The position numbers and the translations under genes are program-made. Positions 43,525 through 52,859 of a stretch of DNA of 64,000 nucleotides are shown piece by piece. Location: the NCBI RefSeq assembly GCF_900130125.1, contig NZ_FQXY01000010.1:124001-188000 (forward strand). The letters are read 5' to 3'. Positions within the stretch are counted from its first letter, which is position 1. Each line of letters begins with the position of its first letter. A model generated the notes under the pieces. The model was not told the origin of the DNA, made no database searches, and saw only the letters and a program-made list of their open reading frames with translations. The stretch comes from Bacteroides congonensis (GTDB lineage: Bacteria > Bacteroidota > Bacteroidia > Bacteroidales > Bacteroidaceae).

Positions 43525-45081
43525 ATGAATAAAAAGAAACTATTCCCCCTCGCACTTGTGCCCCTCGCAGCAACCAGCCTGCAAGCACAAAGCAATGTAC
43601 AAACAGAACGTACGGACAAACGCCCGAACATCATCCTCTTTATGGTGGATGATATGGGATGGCAGGACACTTCACTTCCTTTTTGGACACAAAAAACGCA
43701 TTACAACGAGCTGTACGAGACTCCGAACATGGAACGGCTGGCACGCCAAGGAATGATGTTCACCCAAGCGTATGCCAGCAGTATCAGTTCTCCTACCCGA
43801 TGCAGCCTCATCACCGGAACAAATGCCGCACGCCACCGTGTTACCAACTGGACACTGCAAAAGAATACGATGACAGACCGCAAGGACAGTCTGCTGGCTG
43901 TGCCCGACTGGAATTATAACGGTGTCAGCCAAGTGCCCGGCACTAATAATACTTTTGTAGGGACTTCTTTCGTAGAACTGCTGAAGAACAGCGGTTATCA
44001 TACCATCCATTGTGGAAAAGCCCATTTCGGTTCCATTGATACTCCGGGAGAAGACCCGCACCACTGGGGATTCGAGGTAAACATAGCCGGACACGCAGCC
44101 GGCGGACTTGCCAGCTATCTGGGAGAAGAGAATTACGGGCATACCAAGGATGGGAAACCTGTGTCATTGATGGCTGTTCCCGGATTAGAGAAATATTGGG
44201 GAACAGAGACATTTGTAACGGAAGCGTTGACCCTGGAAGCTATCAAAGCATTGGATAAAGCAAAAAAGTATAATCAGCCTTTCTATCTGTATATGTCACA
44301 ATATGCTATCCATATTCCTTTGAATAAAGATATGCGTTTCTATGAGAAGTACAAGAAAAAAGGCATGACCGACCATGAAGCCGCCTATGCCACTCTTATC
44401 GAAGGAATGGACAAGAGCCTGGGCGATTTGATGGACTGGTTGGAAAAGAACGGAGAAGCCGACAACACCATTATCATCTTTATGAGTGATAACGGGGGGC
44501 TTGCTTCCGAATCCTATTGGCGCGACGGAAAGTTGCACACACAAAATCACCCGTTAAACAGCGGGAAAGGTTCTACTTACGAAGGTGGTATCCGCGAACC
44601 GATGATAGTCAGTTGGCCGGGAGTAGTAGCTCCGGGCAGTAAATGCGACAACTACTTACTGATTGAAGACTTCTACCCCACTATTCTCGAAATGGCAGGA
44701 GTCAGGAAATATAAAACGGTTCAGCCGATAGACGGAGTCAGCTTTATCCCTCTATTGAAGCAAACGGGTAATCCATCCAAAGGACGCAGTCTTTTTTGGA
44801 ATATGCCCAACAATTGGGGAAATGACGGGCCGGGCATTAACTTCAACTGTGCAGTCCGCAACGGAGACTGGAAATTGATTTACTATTATGGCAGCGGGAA
44901 AAAAGAATTATTCAATATCCCGAATGATATAGGTGAAAGCAATGACCTCAGTACACAACATCCGGACATTGTAAGAAAACTATCTAAAGAACTAGGTAAC
45001 TACCTGAGGAAAGTAGACGCACAGCGTCCAACCGTCAAAACAACCGGAAAGCCCTGCCCGTGGCCGGATGAAATCAATTAG
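43525..45081 (+). CDS. Serine-type sulfatase (S1 family), second copy
   Basis: A 518-residue exported sulfatase with a signal peptide of about 22 residues. The formylglycine motif is Ser88-Ser-Pro-Thr-Arg (ISSPTRCSLITG). The metal site includes VDDMGWQD near residue 41 and Asp322-Asn323 (MSDNGGLAS). HYNELYETPNMERLARQG and GGIREPMIVSWPGVV are typical S1 signatures. It differs clearly from the 480-residue sulfatase and presumably cuts a different sulfate. From memory it resembles exo-acting 3-O-sulfogalactose enzymes, but I cannot verify this. Its last 60 bases reappear, damaged, 290 bp downstream, which I attribute to misassembly and not to gene duplication. Confidence 0.92.
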   Translation: MNKKKLFPLALVPLAATSLQAQSNVQTERTDKRPNIILFMVDDMGWQDTSLPFWTQKTHYNELYETPNMERLARQGMMFTQAYASSISSPTRCSLITGTNAARHRVTNWTLQKNTMTDRKDSLLAVPDWNYNGVSQVPGTNNTFVGTSFVELLKNSGYHTIHCGKAHFGSIDTPGEDPHHWGFEVNIAGHAAGGLASYLGEENYGHTKDGKPVSLMAVPGLEKYWGTETFVTEALTLEAIKALDKAKKYNQPFYLYMSQYAIHIPLNKDMRFYEKYKKKGMTDHEAAYATLIEGMDKSLGDLMDWLEKNGEADNTIIIFMSDNGGLASESYWRDGKLHTQNHPLNSGKGSTYEGGIREPMIVSWPGVVAPGSKCDNYLLIEDFYPTILEMAGVRKYKTVQPIDGVSFIPLLKQTGNPSKGRSLFWNMPNNWGNDGPGINFNCAVRNGDWKLIYYYGSGKKELFNIPNDIGESNDLSTQHPDIVRKLSKELGNYLRKVDAQRPTVKTTGKPCPWPDEIN

Positions 45082-45530
45082 CTCACTCTATAGAAGAATG
45101 CTCTAAACATAAAGTGTGGCGGGAAGTGTGGGTTTTTTTCACACCTTCCCCCCCACTTTCCACACCTTCCCCCTTTCTTTTCCCATACACTCCCCTCTCT
45201 TTTTCACCACCATATTTGGTTAAAAGACAAACATCACTCCCCCCCCCCTTGTACCCATCCCCCAACAACCACACAGGTCATAAAAAAAACTCCCTAAGAA
45301 AAGAACCCCCACAGCGCCCAACCAAAAAAAAACCCGAAAAGCCCTCCCCGGGGCGGAAAAAAATAAATTAGCCCATTTAAAAAAAAATTGCTCAAAAAAA
45401 AAGGTGGGGGGGGAAGTTTGTTTTTTTCCCCCCCTCCCCGCCACACTTTCCACACATTCCCCATTGCTTTCCACATACACTCATTATCCAACATCGCCGC
45501 TATATCCCTATTTATCAACCATTTACAATC
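45021..45530. other. Probable assembly artefact: false 290-bp tandem duplication
   Basis: Positions 45001-45240 align to 45291-45530 at a constant offset of 290 with no gaps. Where they differ, one copy is always collapsed into runs of A, C, G or T. The left copy is clean up to about 45130 and then degrades rightwards (C and T runs). The right copy is degraded from about 45260 and becomes clean after about 45440. True sequence would therefore be one copy, about 290 bp shorter, and the real gap from the sulfatase stop to the small gene at 45658 would be near 286 bp. Of the 576 bp between these genes, only about the last 200 look trustworthy as a separate stretch. I see no gene in it. Confidence 0.85.
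45112..45155 (+). terminator. Strong hairpin after the sulfatase (partly reconstructed)
   Basis: The left arm AAAGTGTGGCGGGAAGTGTG (45111-45130) is followed by a T-rich loop and a damaged right arm. The cleaner right copy (45439-45449) supplies CGCCACACTTT, so the undamaged sequence probably has a near-perfect stem of about 20 bp. It would terminate the PUL transcript. Confidence 0.5.
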
Positions 45531-45657
45531 TTCTCACATTCTTTGGCACGTACTTTGACCTTTAATTAGACGTTACCGTAATAGCAACAACCAATTCCTT
45601 AACATAAAAAGTAGAGAATTGAAAACATATGTCTAATTATCATTAAAGCAAACGATT

Positions 45658-45924
45658 ATGAAAAAATTAGTATTAGTAGTAGCAATGTTTATGTTTGTTT
45701 GTGGTGGTTCATTCCTTGTCAAGGCTCAGAACCCCTCAGAAGCTGTGACAGCCCAGACAGGAGTTAATGCCGCACTTATCGTTAACGATACAGTAGTGAA
45801 AGATACTGTAACCAAAGACGAACCTGTGAAAACGGAACTGAGTGCACCAACCACTTTTGTCAATGATACAGTTGTCAATGACACTGCATCCAAAGACAAA
45901 CCGGCTGAGCCTGTCAAGGAATGA
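45658..45924 (+). CDS. Small secreted repeat protein
   Basis: An 88-residue protein of a family I do not recognise. Residues 1-23 are a signal peptide (MKKLVLVVAMFMFVCGGSFLVKA, no lipobox at the cleavage site). The 65-residue mature part has no aromatic residue except one Phe and is rich in Val, Thr, Asp and Lys. It contains two imperfect repeats of about 20 residues, VNDTVVKDTVTKDEPVK (42-58) and VNDTVVNDTASKDKPAEPVK (68-87). The codons of the two copies have diverged at silent sites, so the repeat is old. It is probably disordered and periplasmic or exported. A strong terminator follows at 45971. Confidence 0.7.
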   Translation: MKKLVLVVAMFMFVCGGSFLVKAQNPSEAVTAQTGVNAALIVNDTVVKDTVTKDEPVKTELSAPTTFVNDTVVNDTASKDKPAEPVKE

Positions 45925-45970
45925 CCTTGCCAACAACAAGCAGGACATAGTCTGCCGAATAATAGTAAGC

Positions 45971-46032
45971 ACACTACAACAAAAAAGCCATCCCTACTTC
46001 GTCTATTCCGGGGATGGCTTTTTTTGTAGTGT
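45971..46032. terminator. Bidirectional terminator of the small gene and the mannan operon
   Basis: A stem of about 22 bp (45971-45994 with 46011-46032) has one small bulge, a 16-nt loop and A/T runs inside both arms, between convergent genes. Confidence 0.8.
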
Positions 46033-46044
46033 ACTTATCCGTTC

Positions 46045-47598
46045 TTATTCCACAGTCAGTATCGGGTCTGCTTTCCAAGTAGAAACCACATTTGCAGCTT
46101 CCGCTTCAAAGCTCTTCTCAGCCAAAGAAACAAATGTTTTAGTATTACCGTTTCCGTTGTTAAACAGCCAGTTGGCAATCAGTCCGTCCTTATCCTCATT
46201 CAGAATCTTACCACTTTGCACAGTAATCTGTTCATCTGATAAAGCAGTAGTCCATATACGGGCGTAACTGATTGCGCCATTCAAACGGCGCTTACCATCA
46301 GACTGGCCGATAAAGAAGTTGGAAGTCAAATCCACCTCTTTCAATTTATCAGGTTCACCATTCGAGAGTTGCAGAGTTTCTTTCTTACCGTTCACATACA
46401 ATGCAATCCGGTCACTTCCACTCTTGCTGTCATCCAATACCACAGCGACATCATACCATCGGTTTGTTTCTATTCTTGTCAAGCCTTCATAACGGATACC
46501 TCCCTTATCATCTGCTGACAGTTGCAAGAAGCGTTCCTCGTTATTATTACCATTCTTATGAACATCTACACGCAATAGAAATTTCTTCTCTATCCCCATC
46601 ACTGTATTAATCTGCGCATCCCCACTTCCATTCAAGGATTCGATATTGAAACGAGCCTCAAATGTAATCGTATTCAGACTCTTCAATGACTCGTCCGCCA
46701 CACCATTATAAGTAAACGGTACTTTGAAATAGTTGCTGGTGCCCAAATTAACTACCTTATCCGCCAATACAACAGTTACGGTCAAAGGCAATTCTTGTTC
46801 CGCCTGGTCTCTCACATATACCGTAGTCACTCCGGCCTTCTTACCAATCAAGTTGAAACGGGTATCGTCTACCTGCTGTATATCCACAATCGAATTATCT
46901 TCGGCTGTCAGGGTATAACCGCCATTCCCCTTTTCTACGGTAACCATCATTTTATTATTCACACCGACTCTCGGAGTCAGATTGGAAACATCAATGGAAA
47001 TAGGATTCACTGTTACTTGAACCGTGGCTTGCTTTCCCTTATGGTCAGTGAAAGTCACTGTCGTATGCCCATTCTTCAATCCTGTTAACGTATAGAAAGG
47101 ACGGAACACATCTGTATTAATCATCCTGACCACAGTTTCGTCTTCAACAAAAAAAGAAAGTTCATCATTACTGGAGAAGTTTCCCATGCTGACAATCAAC
47201 TGCTTTTCATCCCCCACTTCCAATGTAACCTGCGGTTCATTCACTTCCAGTTCAAAAACTCCCACATTCACAGAAATATCGGCCACCACTCCCTCACCAT
47301 CTATTACTTCCACGGTAGTGGCTCCATTCTGAGAGCCACTCTTTATAGTAATCTGTTCACCGGAAACGGAAGCCGTCGCAATAGCAGTATTAAAACTTTT
47401 CACTGAATAGTTTCCGTTTCCTACCACGATATTCACCTTAACCTCTTCGTTCTGCCCGATACGTACCACCGGTTTGTTCACTATCACTTCAATCAGGTCT
47501 TTTGCGCCCTCATTATCATCATCGTCGTCACAACTAATTAGAGTGAATGACAATACCGACAAGAGCAACAGCCCCATATATGTATAGATTCGTTTCAT
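46045..47598 (-). CDS. LamG-domain surface lipoprotein, end of mannan operon
   Basis: A 517-residue lipoprotein, with signal MKRIYTYMGLLLLSVLSFTLISC and then an acidic DDDDDN surface-export-type tag. The first 290 residues are bacterial Ig-like repeats with a recurrent VxxGNGxY motif (VVGNGNYSVKS, VEKGNGGYTLT). The C-terminal half (about 300-515) is a concanavalin/LamG module (FEARFNIESLNG... NRWYDVAVVLDD... NGAISYARIWTTALSDEQ). It is last in the mannan operon, where surface glycan-binding proteins are expected. It is a clear paralogue of the first gene of the operon (55538-57508). Confidence 0.85.
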   Translation of the reverse strand: MKRIYTYMGLLLLSVLSFTLISCDDDDDNEGAKDLIEVIVNKPVVRIGQNEEVKVNIVVGNGNYSVKSFNTAIATASVSGEQITIKSGSQNGATTVEVIDGEGVVADISVNVGVFELEVNEPQVTLEVGDEKQLIVSMGNFSSNDELSFFVEDETVVRMINTDVFRPFYTLTGLKNGHTTVTFTDHKGKQATVQVTVNPISIDVSNLTPRVGVNNKMMVTVEKGNGGYTLTAEDNSIVDIQQVDDTRFNLIGKKAGVTTVYVRDQAEQELPLTVTVVLADKVVNLGTSNYFKVPFTYNGVADESLKSLNTITFEARFNIESLNGSGDAQINTVMGIEKKFLLRVDVHKNGNNNEERFLQLSADDKGGIRYEGLTRIETNRWYDVAVVLDDSKSGSDRIALYVNGKKETLQLSNGEPDKLKEVDLTSNFFIGQSDGKRRLNGAISYARIWTTALSDEQITVQSGKILNEDKDGLIANWLFNNGNGNTKTFVSLAEKSFEAEAANVVSTWKADPILTVE

Positions 47599-47633
47599 CT
47601 GATTTTCTTTTTAAAGTTATACATTCTATCGAC

Positions 47634-49562
47634 TTACCATCCGGGATTTTGTTCAATAGACGGTGTCTTCTGCAATTCACTCCGGCGAATCGGGAACAGA
47701 TAATGCTGAATGGAGAACGTACGTTCTTCCACACAGAAACGTTCCATTCTGTATTTCACGCCATCCACCGTTATAGCACCGTTCTCATCCTGTACCGGAC
47801 GCATACCGTTAACCATTCTCTGGCAACGGGGTAATGCTCCATTATTAGCCGCCCAGTACTTCTGCGTACGCTTTGAGTTATCACTTCCGCTGGATTTCCA
47901 AAGACTCTCTTTTGCCAGTTCTTCCTTACTCGTCGGTTCCAGATACAAGCGGCAAGTCCAAGGACGTTTCCCCTCATAGAAGAGTTCCACACGACGTTCG
48001 CGTTGAATATATTCGCGCATCAACTGCTGATTGGTCTTAACTTCCGGCGGCATCGGTTTCATGAACGAACGTTCGCGGACGGTATTTACCAGTTTATAAG
48101 CCCCATCCAAATCCTCTCCCAATTCATTGCAAGCCTCTGCATAAATATAGATAAACTCAGGCAGACGCCAGATAGCAGGCGCATTGATGCTGAAGTTACC
48201 GGATTTGTTCCAGGACTCCTGTTGGAATTTACGCAAGTAATATCCGGTAGTAGTAGCATTAGTTGCTCCGATCTTATCAGAACCACTGGCAGTATTCAGT
48301 GTTTTCGATTCATTCTTATTGTTACGGTAAGGAGCACCGTGATAGATAATATCCCGATAGAAACGCGGGTCACGAGTTCCTTTCACATACGGATTTGCAT
48401 CATCATAACCGCCTTTGCGCGCTTCCGCCGAATATACAGGATAACCGTAATCACCTACGATATATTCATACTCGTCCACCTGTTCCTGCACAGGCTGCTG
48501 ACGGGAACTTCCTTCGCGGCTTGGCGGATAAATATCGCCCTGCCAAGCCTGATCCTTGCTCTTCGTCATAAAGAACACATACTCATTGGCAAACGCATCC
48601 ATATCATAGAACATATCCCACAGGCGGGCATACACACGGCTATCATTCAAGTTGCCGTCCGCCGGATCCTTGAAATCGTTTGCGTCATGTTTCATATAAA
48701 GAGAATAACGCTTTGTGCCTCCAACTTCAAAATCCAGTACAGCCTTAGCCGCTTCCTTTGCCCTTCTCCACCGGTTGATGTCATACGTATATTCATTCTC
48801 GAACACACGGCGCAAATTGTAACCATATTGGGAAGCCCCATTCCACAACGGAGTTGCCGCTATCCAGCGGACAAAGGAAATCAATCCCAGGCAAGCCCCC
48901 TTATCCACACGCCCGAAGTTTTCAGAAGTCTTCACATATTTATTAGGCACCATACCATACGCAGTCTGCGCGTCCGCAACAATCTTTTCCACCATTGCAT
49001 GAGCCGATTCTTTCTTGAAATCCATATTATCTCCAGCACGAACTACATAGTCAATATACGGAGCTTCCCCGTACATACGCAACAGCAGCATATGGAAGTA
49101 ACCGCGCATAAAATACATTTCTCCGATACGATTGCGCAAGTCACCGTCCTGTTGGGGATTATCGGGCGTATTATATTTCTGTACATTTTCTATAATCAGA
49201 TTCGTCTTACGGATTCCTTCATACAGGCTTTCCCAATACTGACCACAGCTACCCGGAAGGGAGTTCGGATTCCAGGCACCGTTATTGAAGTTATTCGTAA
49301 TATTCCCTTCTACATTTGTACCTTCACACTCGTCTGTGATAGCACTGTTGCTGAAGTGTTCGAAAAACACCAGCGGACGGTCGGCCTTCTTTGCATTGGC
49401 ATACACATCCGATACCAATCCGTTCACTTTCTCGTAACGGGCAAATACATCCGCTTCCGTAATGTTGTCGTCATCATCCCGGTCGAGATAATCGCTGCAC
49501 GAGGTGAAAGACAACGCCAGGAGTGATAAAGCGATTACTGAAAATCTATATAACTGTTTCAT
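47634..49562 (-). CDS. SusD-like lipoprotein of the mannan PUL
   Basis: A 642-residue surface lipoprotein, with signal to about residue 22 and LALSFTSC then SDYLDRDDDDN, so an acidic stretch follows the anchor. MYFMRGYFHMLLLRMYGEAPYIDYVV and REYIQRERRVELFYEGKRPWTCRLY are RagB/SusD hallmarks. It ends in EQNPGW, the typical C terminus of the family. It lies 15 nt downstream of its SusC partner. The neighbouring GH76 and GH92 enzymes point to alpha-mannan oligosaccharides as ligand. Confidence 0.94.
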   Translation of the reverse strand: MKQLYRFSVIALSLLALSFTSCSDYLDRDDDDNITEADVFARYEKVNGLVSDVYANAKKADRPLVFFEHFSNSAITDECEGTNVEGNITNNFNNGAWNPNSLPGSCGQYWESLYEGIRKTNLIIENVQKYNTPDNPQQDGDLRNRIGEMYFMRGYFHMLLLRMYGEAPYIDYVVRAGDNMDFKKESAHAMVEKIVADAQTAYGMVPNKYVKTSENFGRVDKGACLGLISFVRWIAATPLWNGASQYGYNLRRVFENEYTYDINRWRRAKEAAKAVLDFEVGGTKRYSLYMKHDANDFKDPADGNLNDSRVYARLWDMFYDMDAFANEYVFFMTKSKDQAWQGDIYPPSREGSSRQQPVQEQVDEYEYIVGDYGYPVYSAEARKGGYDDANPYVKGTRDPRFYRDIIYHGAPYRNNKNESKTLNTASGSDKIGATNATTTGYYLRKFQQESWNKSGNFSINAPAIWRLPEFIYIYAEACNELGEDLDGAYKLVNTVRERSFMKPMPPEVKTNQQLMREYIQRERRVELFYEGKRPWTCRLYLEPTSKEELAKESLWKSSGSDNSKRTQKYWAANNGALPRCQRMVNGMRPVQDENGAITVDGVKYRMERFCVEERTFSIQHYLFPIRRSELQKTPSIEQNPGW

Positions 49563-49577
49563 GTTTCTATACTGTTT

Positions 49578-52500
49578 TTAGAATGTAATATCAATACCGA
49601 AGTTGAATACCTTTTGAATCGGATACCAGGAAGCACCGTCACCGGACTTCGTTTCCGGATCGATGTCCACATCACCTAATTTATCAAAAGTCAACAGATT
49701 CAAGCCCTGCACATAAATACGTGCCTGCTGCACATGGAACTTACGCAACCATTTAGGCGATACATTATAACCGATTTCCACATTCTTCAGACGAAGATAG
49801 GAAGCATCATACAGGAACAGACTGCTGTTTCCATTCTTATTGTTATCATGTGTTCCGTAGTGCAAAGCCGGATATTTTGCCGTAGCAGCCGTTTCCGGTG
49901 TCCAACGGTCGAGATGCATCTTCTTCACACGACCGATCTTATCTTGTTCGAACTGCGGGAAGTCAAATACAGCAGCTCCATTTAACAGGATAGATGTTTT
50001 GGTGGCTCCCTGCAACAATACACTAAAGTCGAAATTCTTATACTGGAATCCGAAAGGAATACCGAACATAAGCTCCGGACTACGCGGATTTCCCATAGCA
50101 GTACGGTCTTCATCGTCAATCACACCATTGCGATCCAAATCCTTGTAAACCACATCTCCCGGAATTAACTGCCCCCATGGCTGATAACCGATTTTATTCA
50201 AGCGGTCGGCTTCTTCCTGATTGGTCACAAAGTGATCGAATACATAAACAAAGTTCTCATACAGGCGCTTGCCGGTTTCTTTACGCCAGGAGTTCTTGCG
50301 AGCTACTTCCGCCTTATATTCCAGACGGTTGCGGGAGAAAGTCAGATTCGGACGAATATAATAACGGAAATTCTTTCCTATCTTGTCGTTCCAACTCAAT
50401 TCGATGTCCACACCACGGTTGCTGACCTCACCCAAATTCTGTAAAGCCGCATCCTTACCTACAATGTCCGGATATCCCATGATACCGTCACTATTCATAT
50501 CCGTAATTATATCGAACCGATATTCATAGAAAGCATCGACAGTCAATGCCAAACGCTGGTTCAAGGTAGTAAAGTCAATACCTACATTCAACTTGCGGGC
50601 TTTTTCCCAAGTCAGACTTTCGTTTGCCAGTTTTCCTTCGGAAGTCCCTCCCACGTTCGTTCCGAAATTATTGCCGAAATCATAGCCGCTACCGCTACCG
50701 TAGAAAGCTAAATAAGGGAAACGGCTGCTCACATTGTCACTACCTACCAGACCATAAGAGGCTCTCACTTTCAAGAAGTCGATCCAGGAAGCCTTCTTCA
50801 TAAAAGCCTCTTCCGAAATCACCCAACCGATAGAACCTGCGGGGAAGAATCCGTAACGTTTGCCCGGAGCGAAGTTTTCGGAACCATTGTAACCGAAGTT
50901 GAACTCCATCAAGTACTTCTGATTATAATAATAGGCAAAACGTCCGGTAATACCTTGGCTATGATAAGCCAGTTCATTATTAACAGTACGGTTGCCACGG
51001 TTTGCCAATAACATGGCTGTAAGTTCGTGACGGTCGTTAAACATACGGTTATAGTCCACACGTGCCTGTATATACGTCCGTCCGTCGGAAGCATTATGGC
51101 TGAATCCGTTGCCGATAGTCTGATCAATGTCGTATTTATTACCAGTCTTGTAAGCACCGGTATAATGTCCGCCCGCCATATAGGCATCCGAACCTTCAAT
51201 CGGCATAAACGTTGCATATTTCGGATATTCACGGTATCCGTCCTTGTAAGTATCCAGCTTGCGGTTAATCCAGCGTCCTTCTGAAGCATCATAGGAGAAC
51301 ATCACTTCCGCTTTCAGCCCTTTTGTCAGGAATCCCATATCCAGGTTCATGGCAAAGCTACCGTTCAGATAAGTATTCTTTTCATTCAGATAACCGGTGC
51401 GGCTCAATTCACCTAATATATTATAGCGATAGATGTTGTCCCCATAAAGCATGCCCCGGGAATTCTGCTGAATATATTCTTCATTCTGCGGATGCGAGTT
51501 CTCCTCTACCAAGATAGGCAGATACGGCGGTTGTGTAGCACAGATAGTCATCAGTCGTCCGGCGGTAGTACCCGGTGCATTGCGGTCGGTAATACGGGCA
51601 CCCAGGTCGAGACGTGTACTCAGATAACGGTTAATATTAATGTCGATATTCGAACGGAAGTTATAACGGGTAAACTTAGTCTGCGAATTATATTCACCTG
51701 CATTCGAATATTTGTAGTTACCGCCTTGTGAAAAATAATTAGCCAGCACATAGTAACGTACTTTGTCCGTACCGCCACGGATAGAAAGGCTGACATCTTC
51801 CTGCATACCCGGCTTGAAGGCAAAATCATAATAATCCCAGTCATACCCCAGCCCGTCGGAGTTGTCTCCTTTGGCACGGCGGAAGTTGTCTATAGCCTGT
51901 TGAGAGAAAAGATTCAGACTGCTAATGTCTGCACCTGTCATCTTGGCGTCATTCAGTCTCGCTTCATTGTATAAGGTAGCATAATCGGCAGAGCCCAGAT
52001 ATTCGGGGAATCCGATGGGTTGGTTGATACCGACAGAGGCTTTCAGGTTCACGGTTGCTTTCTCGGCAGCCTTACCACGTTTGGTTGTGATAACGATTAC
52101 ACCGTTCGCACCACGGATACCGTAAGCGGCAGTCGCAGAAGCATCCTTCAGAATAGTGAATGTTTCAATCTCGTCCGGTGCCAGATAACTCATGTCACGT
52201 TCGATTCCGTCGACAATGACAATAGCACTCTGATTACCGTAAGTAGCTTTACCACGGATGAACAATTCACTTTGGTCAACACCCGGCTCACCACCGGCAT
52301 ATTGGTTCACAACCAAGCCCGGCAGACGTCCGGCAAGTGCGTTGTTGATATTGGCAGTCGGACTTTGCGTCAGGTCTTTCGTTGTGATGGTAGCTACCGA
52401 ACCGACCATTGTTTCCTTGCGTTGCTTGGTGTAACCTACCACCACAACTTCCTGCAAGGCTTTCGTATCTTCTTGTAATAAGACAGTCAAGTCCTTCTTG

Positions 52501-52823
52501 GTACCGGGAACAATCTCCTGCGGCTGATAACCCAAGTAAGAAAACACCAGCGGAGCTTCCGCGTACGGTAACCTCAACGTAAACTTACCATCCATATCCG
52601 TAATCGTTCCTGCATTGGCTACTCCTTTTACCACAACAGACACACCAATCAGCGGGTCATTTGTCGTCTTATCCAATACCGTACCCGATATCGTTATCTT
52701 ATTGTTTTGCGAAGCCTGTGTCCTTGCGGTTCTGCCTGTCTGCGCCATACTTTGTACAGGGATACCTGCCAGCAGAGCGCAAGAAACAGCCATCAGACAA
52801 ATATTTCTTTTTATATGTATCAT
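49578..52823 (-). CDS. SusC-like TonB-dependent transporter of the mannan PUL
   Basis: A 1081-residue outer-membrane importer. After the signal peptide (to about 28) comes a CarboxypepD-like domain (ISGTVLDKTTNDPLIGVSVVVKG) and the plug region with LQEVVVVGYTKQRKETMVGSV and ETFTILKDASATAAYGIRGANGVIVITTKRGK. The barrel follows and ends VFNFGIDITF. It should import mannan fragments made by the surface GH76 enzyme encoded just upstream (36 nt). This SusC/D pair is the core of the operon starting at the promoter near 57570. Confidence 0.95.
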   Translation of the reverse strand: MIHIKRNICLMAVSCALLAGIPVQSMAQTGRTARTQASQNNKITISGTVLDKTTNDPLIGVSVVVKGVANAGTITDMDGKFTLRLPYAEAPLVFSYLGYQPQEIVPGTKKDLTVLLQEDTKALQEVVVVGYTKQRKETMVGSVATITTKDLTQSPTANINNALAGRLPGLVVNQYAGGEPGVDQSELFIRGKATYGNQSAIVIVDGIERDMSYLAPDEIETFTILKDASATAAYGIRGANGVIVITTKRGKAAEKATVNLKASVGINQPIGFPEYLGSADYATLYNEARLNDAKMTGADISSLNLFSQQAIDNFRRAKGDNSDGLGYDWDYYDFAFKPGMQEDVSLSIRGGTDKVRYYVLANYFSQGGNYKYSNAGEYNSQTKFTRYNFRSNIDININRYLSTRLDLGARITDRNAPGTTAGRLMTICATQPPYLPILVEENSHPQNEEYIQQNSRGMLYGDNIYRYNILGELSRTGYLNEKNTYLNGSFAMNLDMGFLTKGLKAEVMFSYDASEGRWINRKLDTYKDGYREYPKYATFMPIEGSDAYMAGGHYTGAYKTGNKYDIDQTIGNGFSHNASDGRTYIQARVDYNRMFNDRHELTAMLLANRGNRTVNNELAYHSQGITGRFAYYYNQKYLMEFNFGYNGSENFAPGKRYGFFPAGSIGWVISEEAFMKKASWIDFLKVRASYGLVGSDNVSSRFPYLAFYGSGSGYDFGNNFGTNVGGTSEGKLANESLTWEKARKLNVGIDFTTLNQRLALTVDAFYEYRFDIITDMNSDGIMGYPDIVGKDAALQNLGEVSNRGVDIELSWNDKIGKNFRYYIRPNLTFSRNRLEYKAEVARKNSWRKETGKRLYENFVYVFDHFVTNQEEADRLNKIGYQPWGQLIPGDVVYKDLDRNGVIDDEDRTAMGNPRSPELMFGIPFGFQYKNFDFSVLLQGATKTSILLNGAAVFDFPQFEQDKIGRVKKMHLDRWTPETAATAKYPALHYGTHDNNKNGNSSLFLYDASYLRLKNVEIGYNVSPKWLRKFHVQQARIYVQGLNLLTFDKLGDVDIDPETKSGDGASWYPIQKVFNFGIDITF

Positions 52824-52859
52824 TTTTATTTCCGATTTTCTATGTGTAATGAATCAATC

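Noticed and set aside
45083..45518. Several ORFs of 60-90 codons on both strands
   Set aside because: They lie in the homopolymer-rich false duplication and encode low-complexity sequence (runs of P, K, G and F).
45001..45530. True tandem duplication of the sulfatase 3' end followed by decay
   Set aside because: The errors decay in opposite directions in the two copies and consist of neighbour-base runs, with no indels, which fits read failure and not mutation.
45658..46267. Plus-strand frame 45842-46267 as a separate gene
   Set aside because: It overlaps the small secreted gene, the terminator and the LamG gene, and the product shows no coherent features.
48003..49526. A 507-codon open frame on the plus strand
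   Set aside because: It is fully antisense to the SusD gene. Its product has no domain or signal peptide pattern, and the SusD frame has all family motifs.
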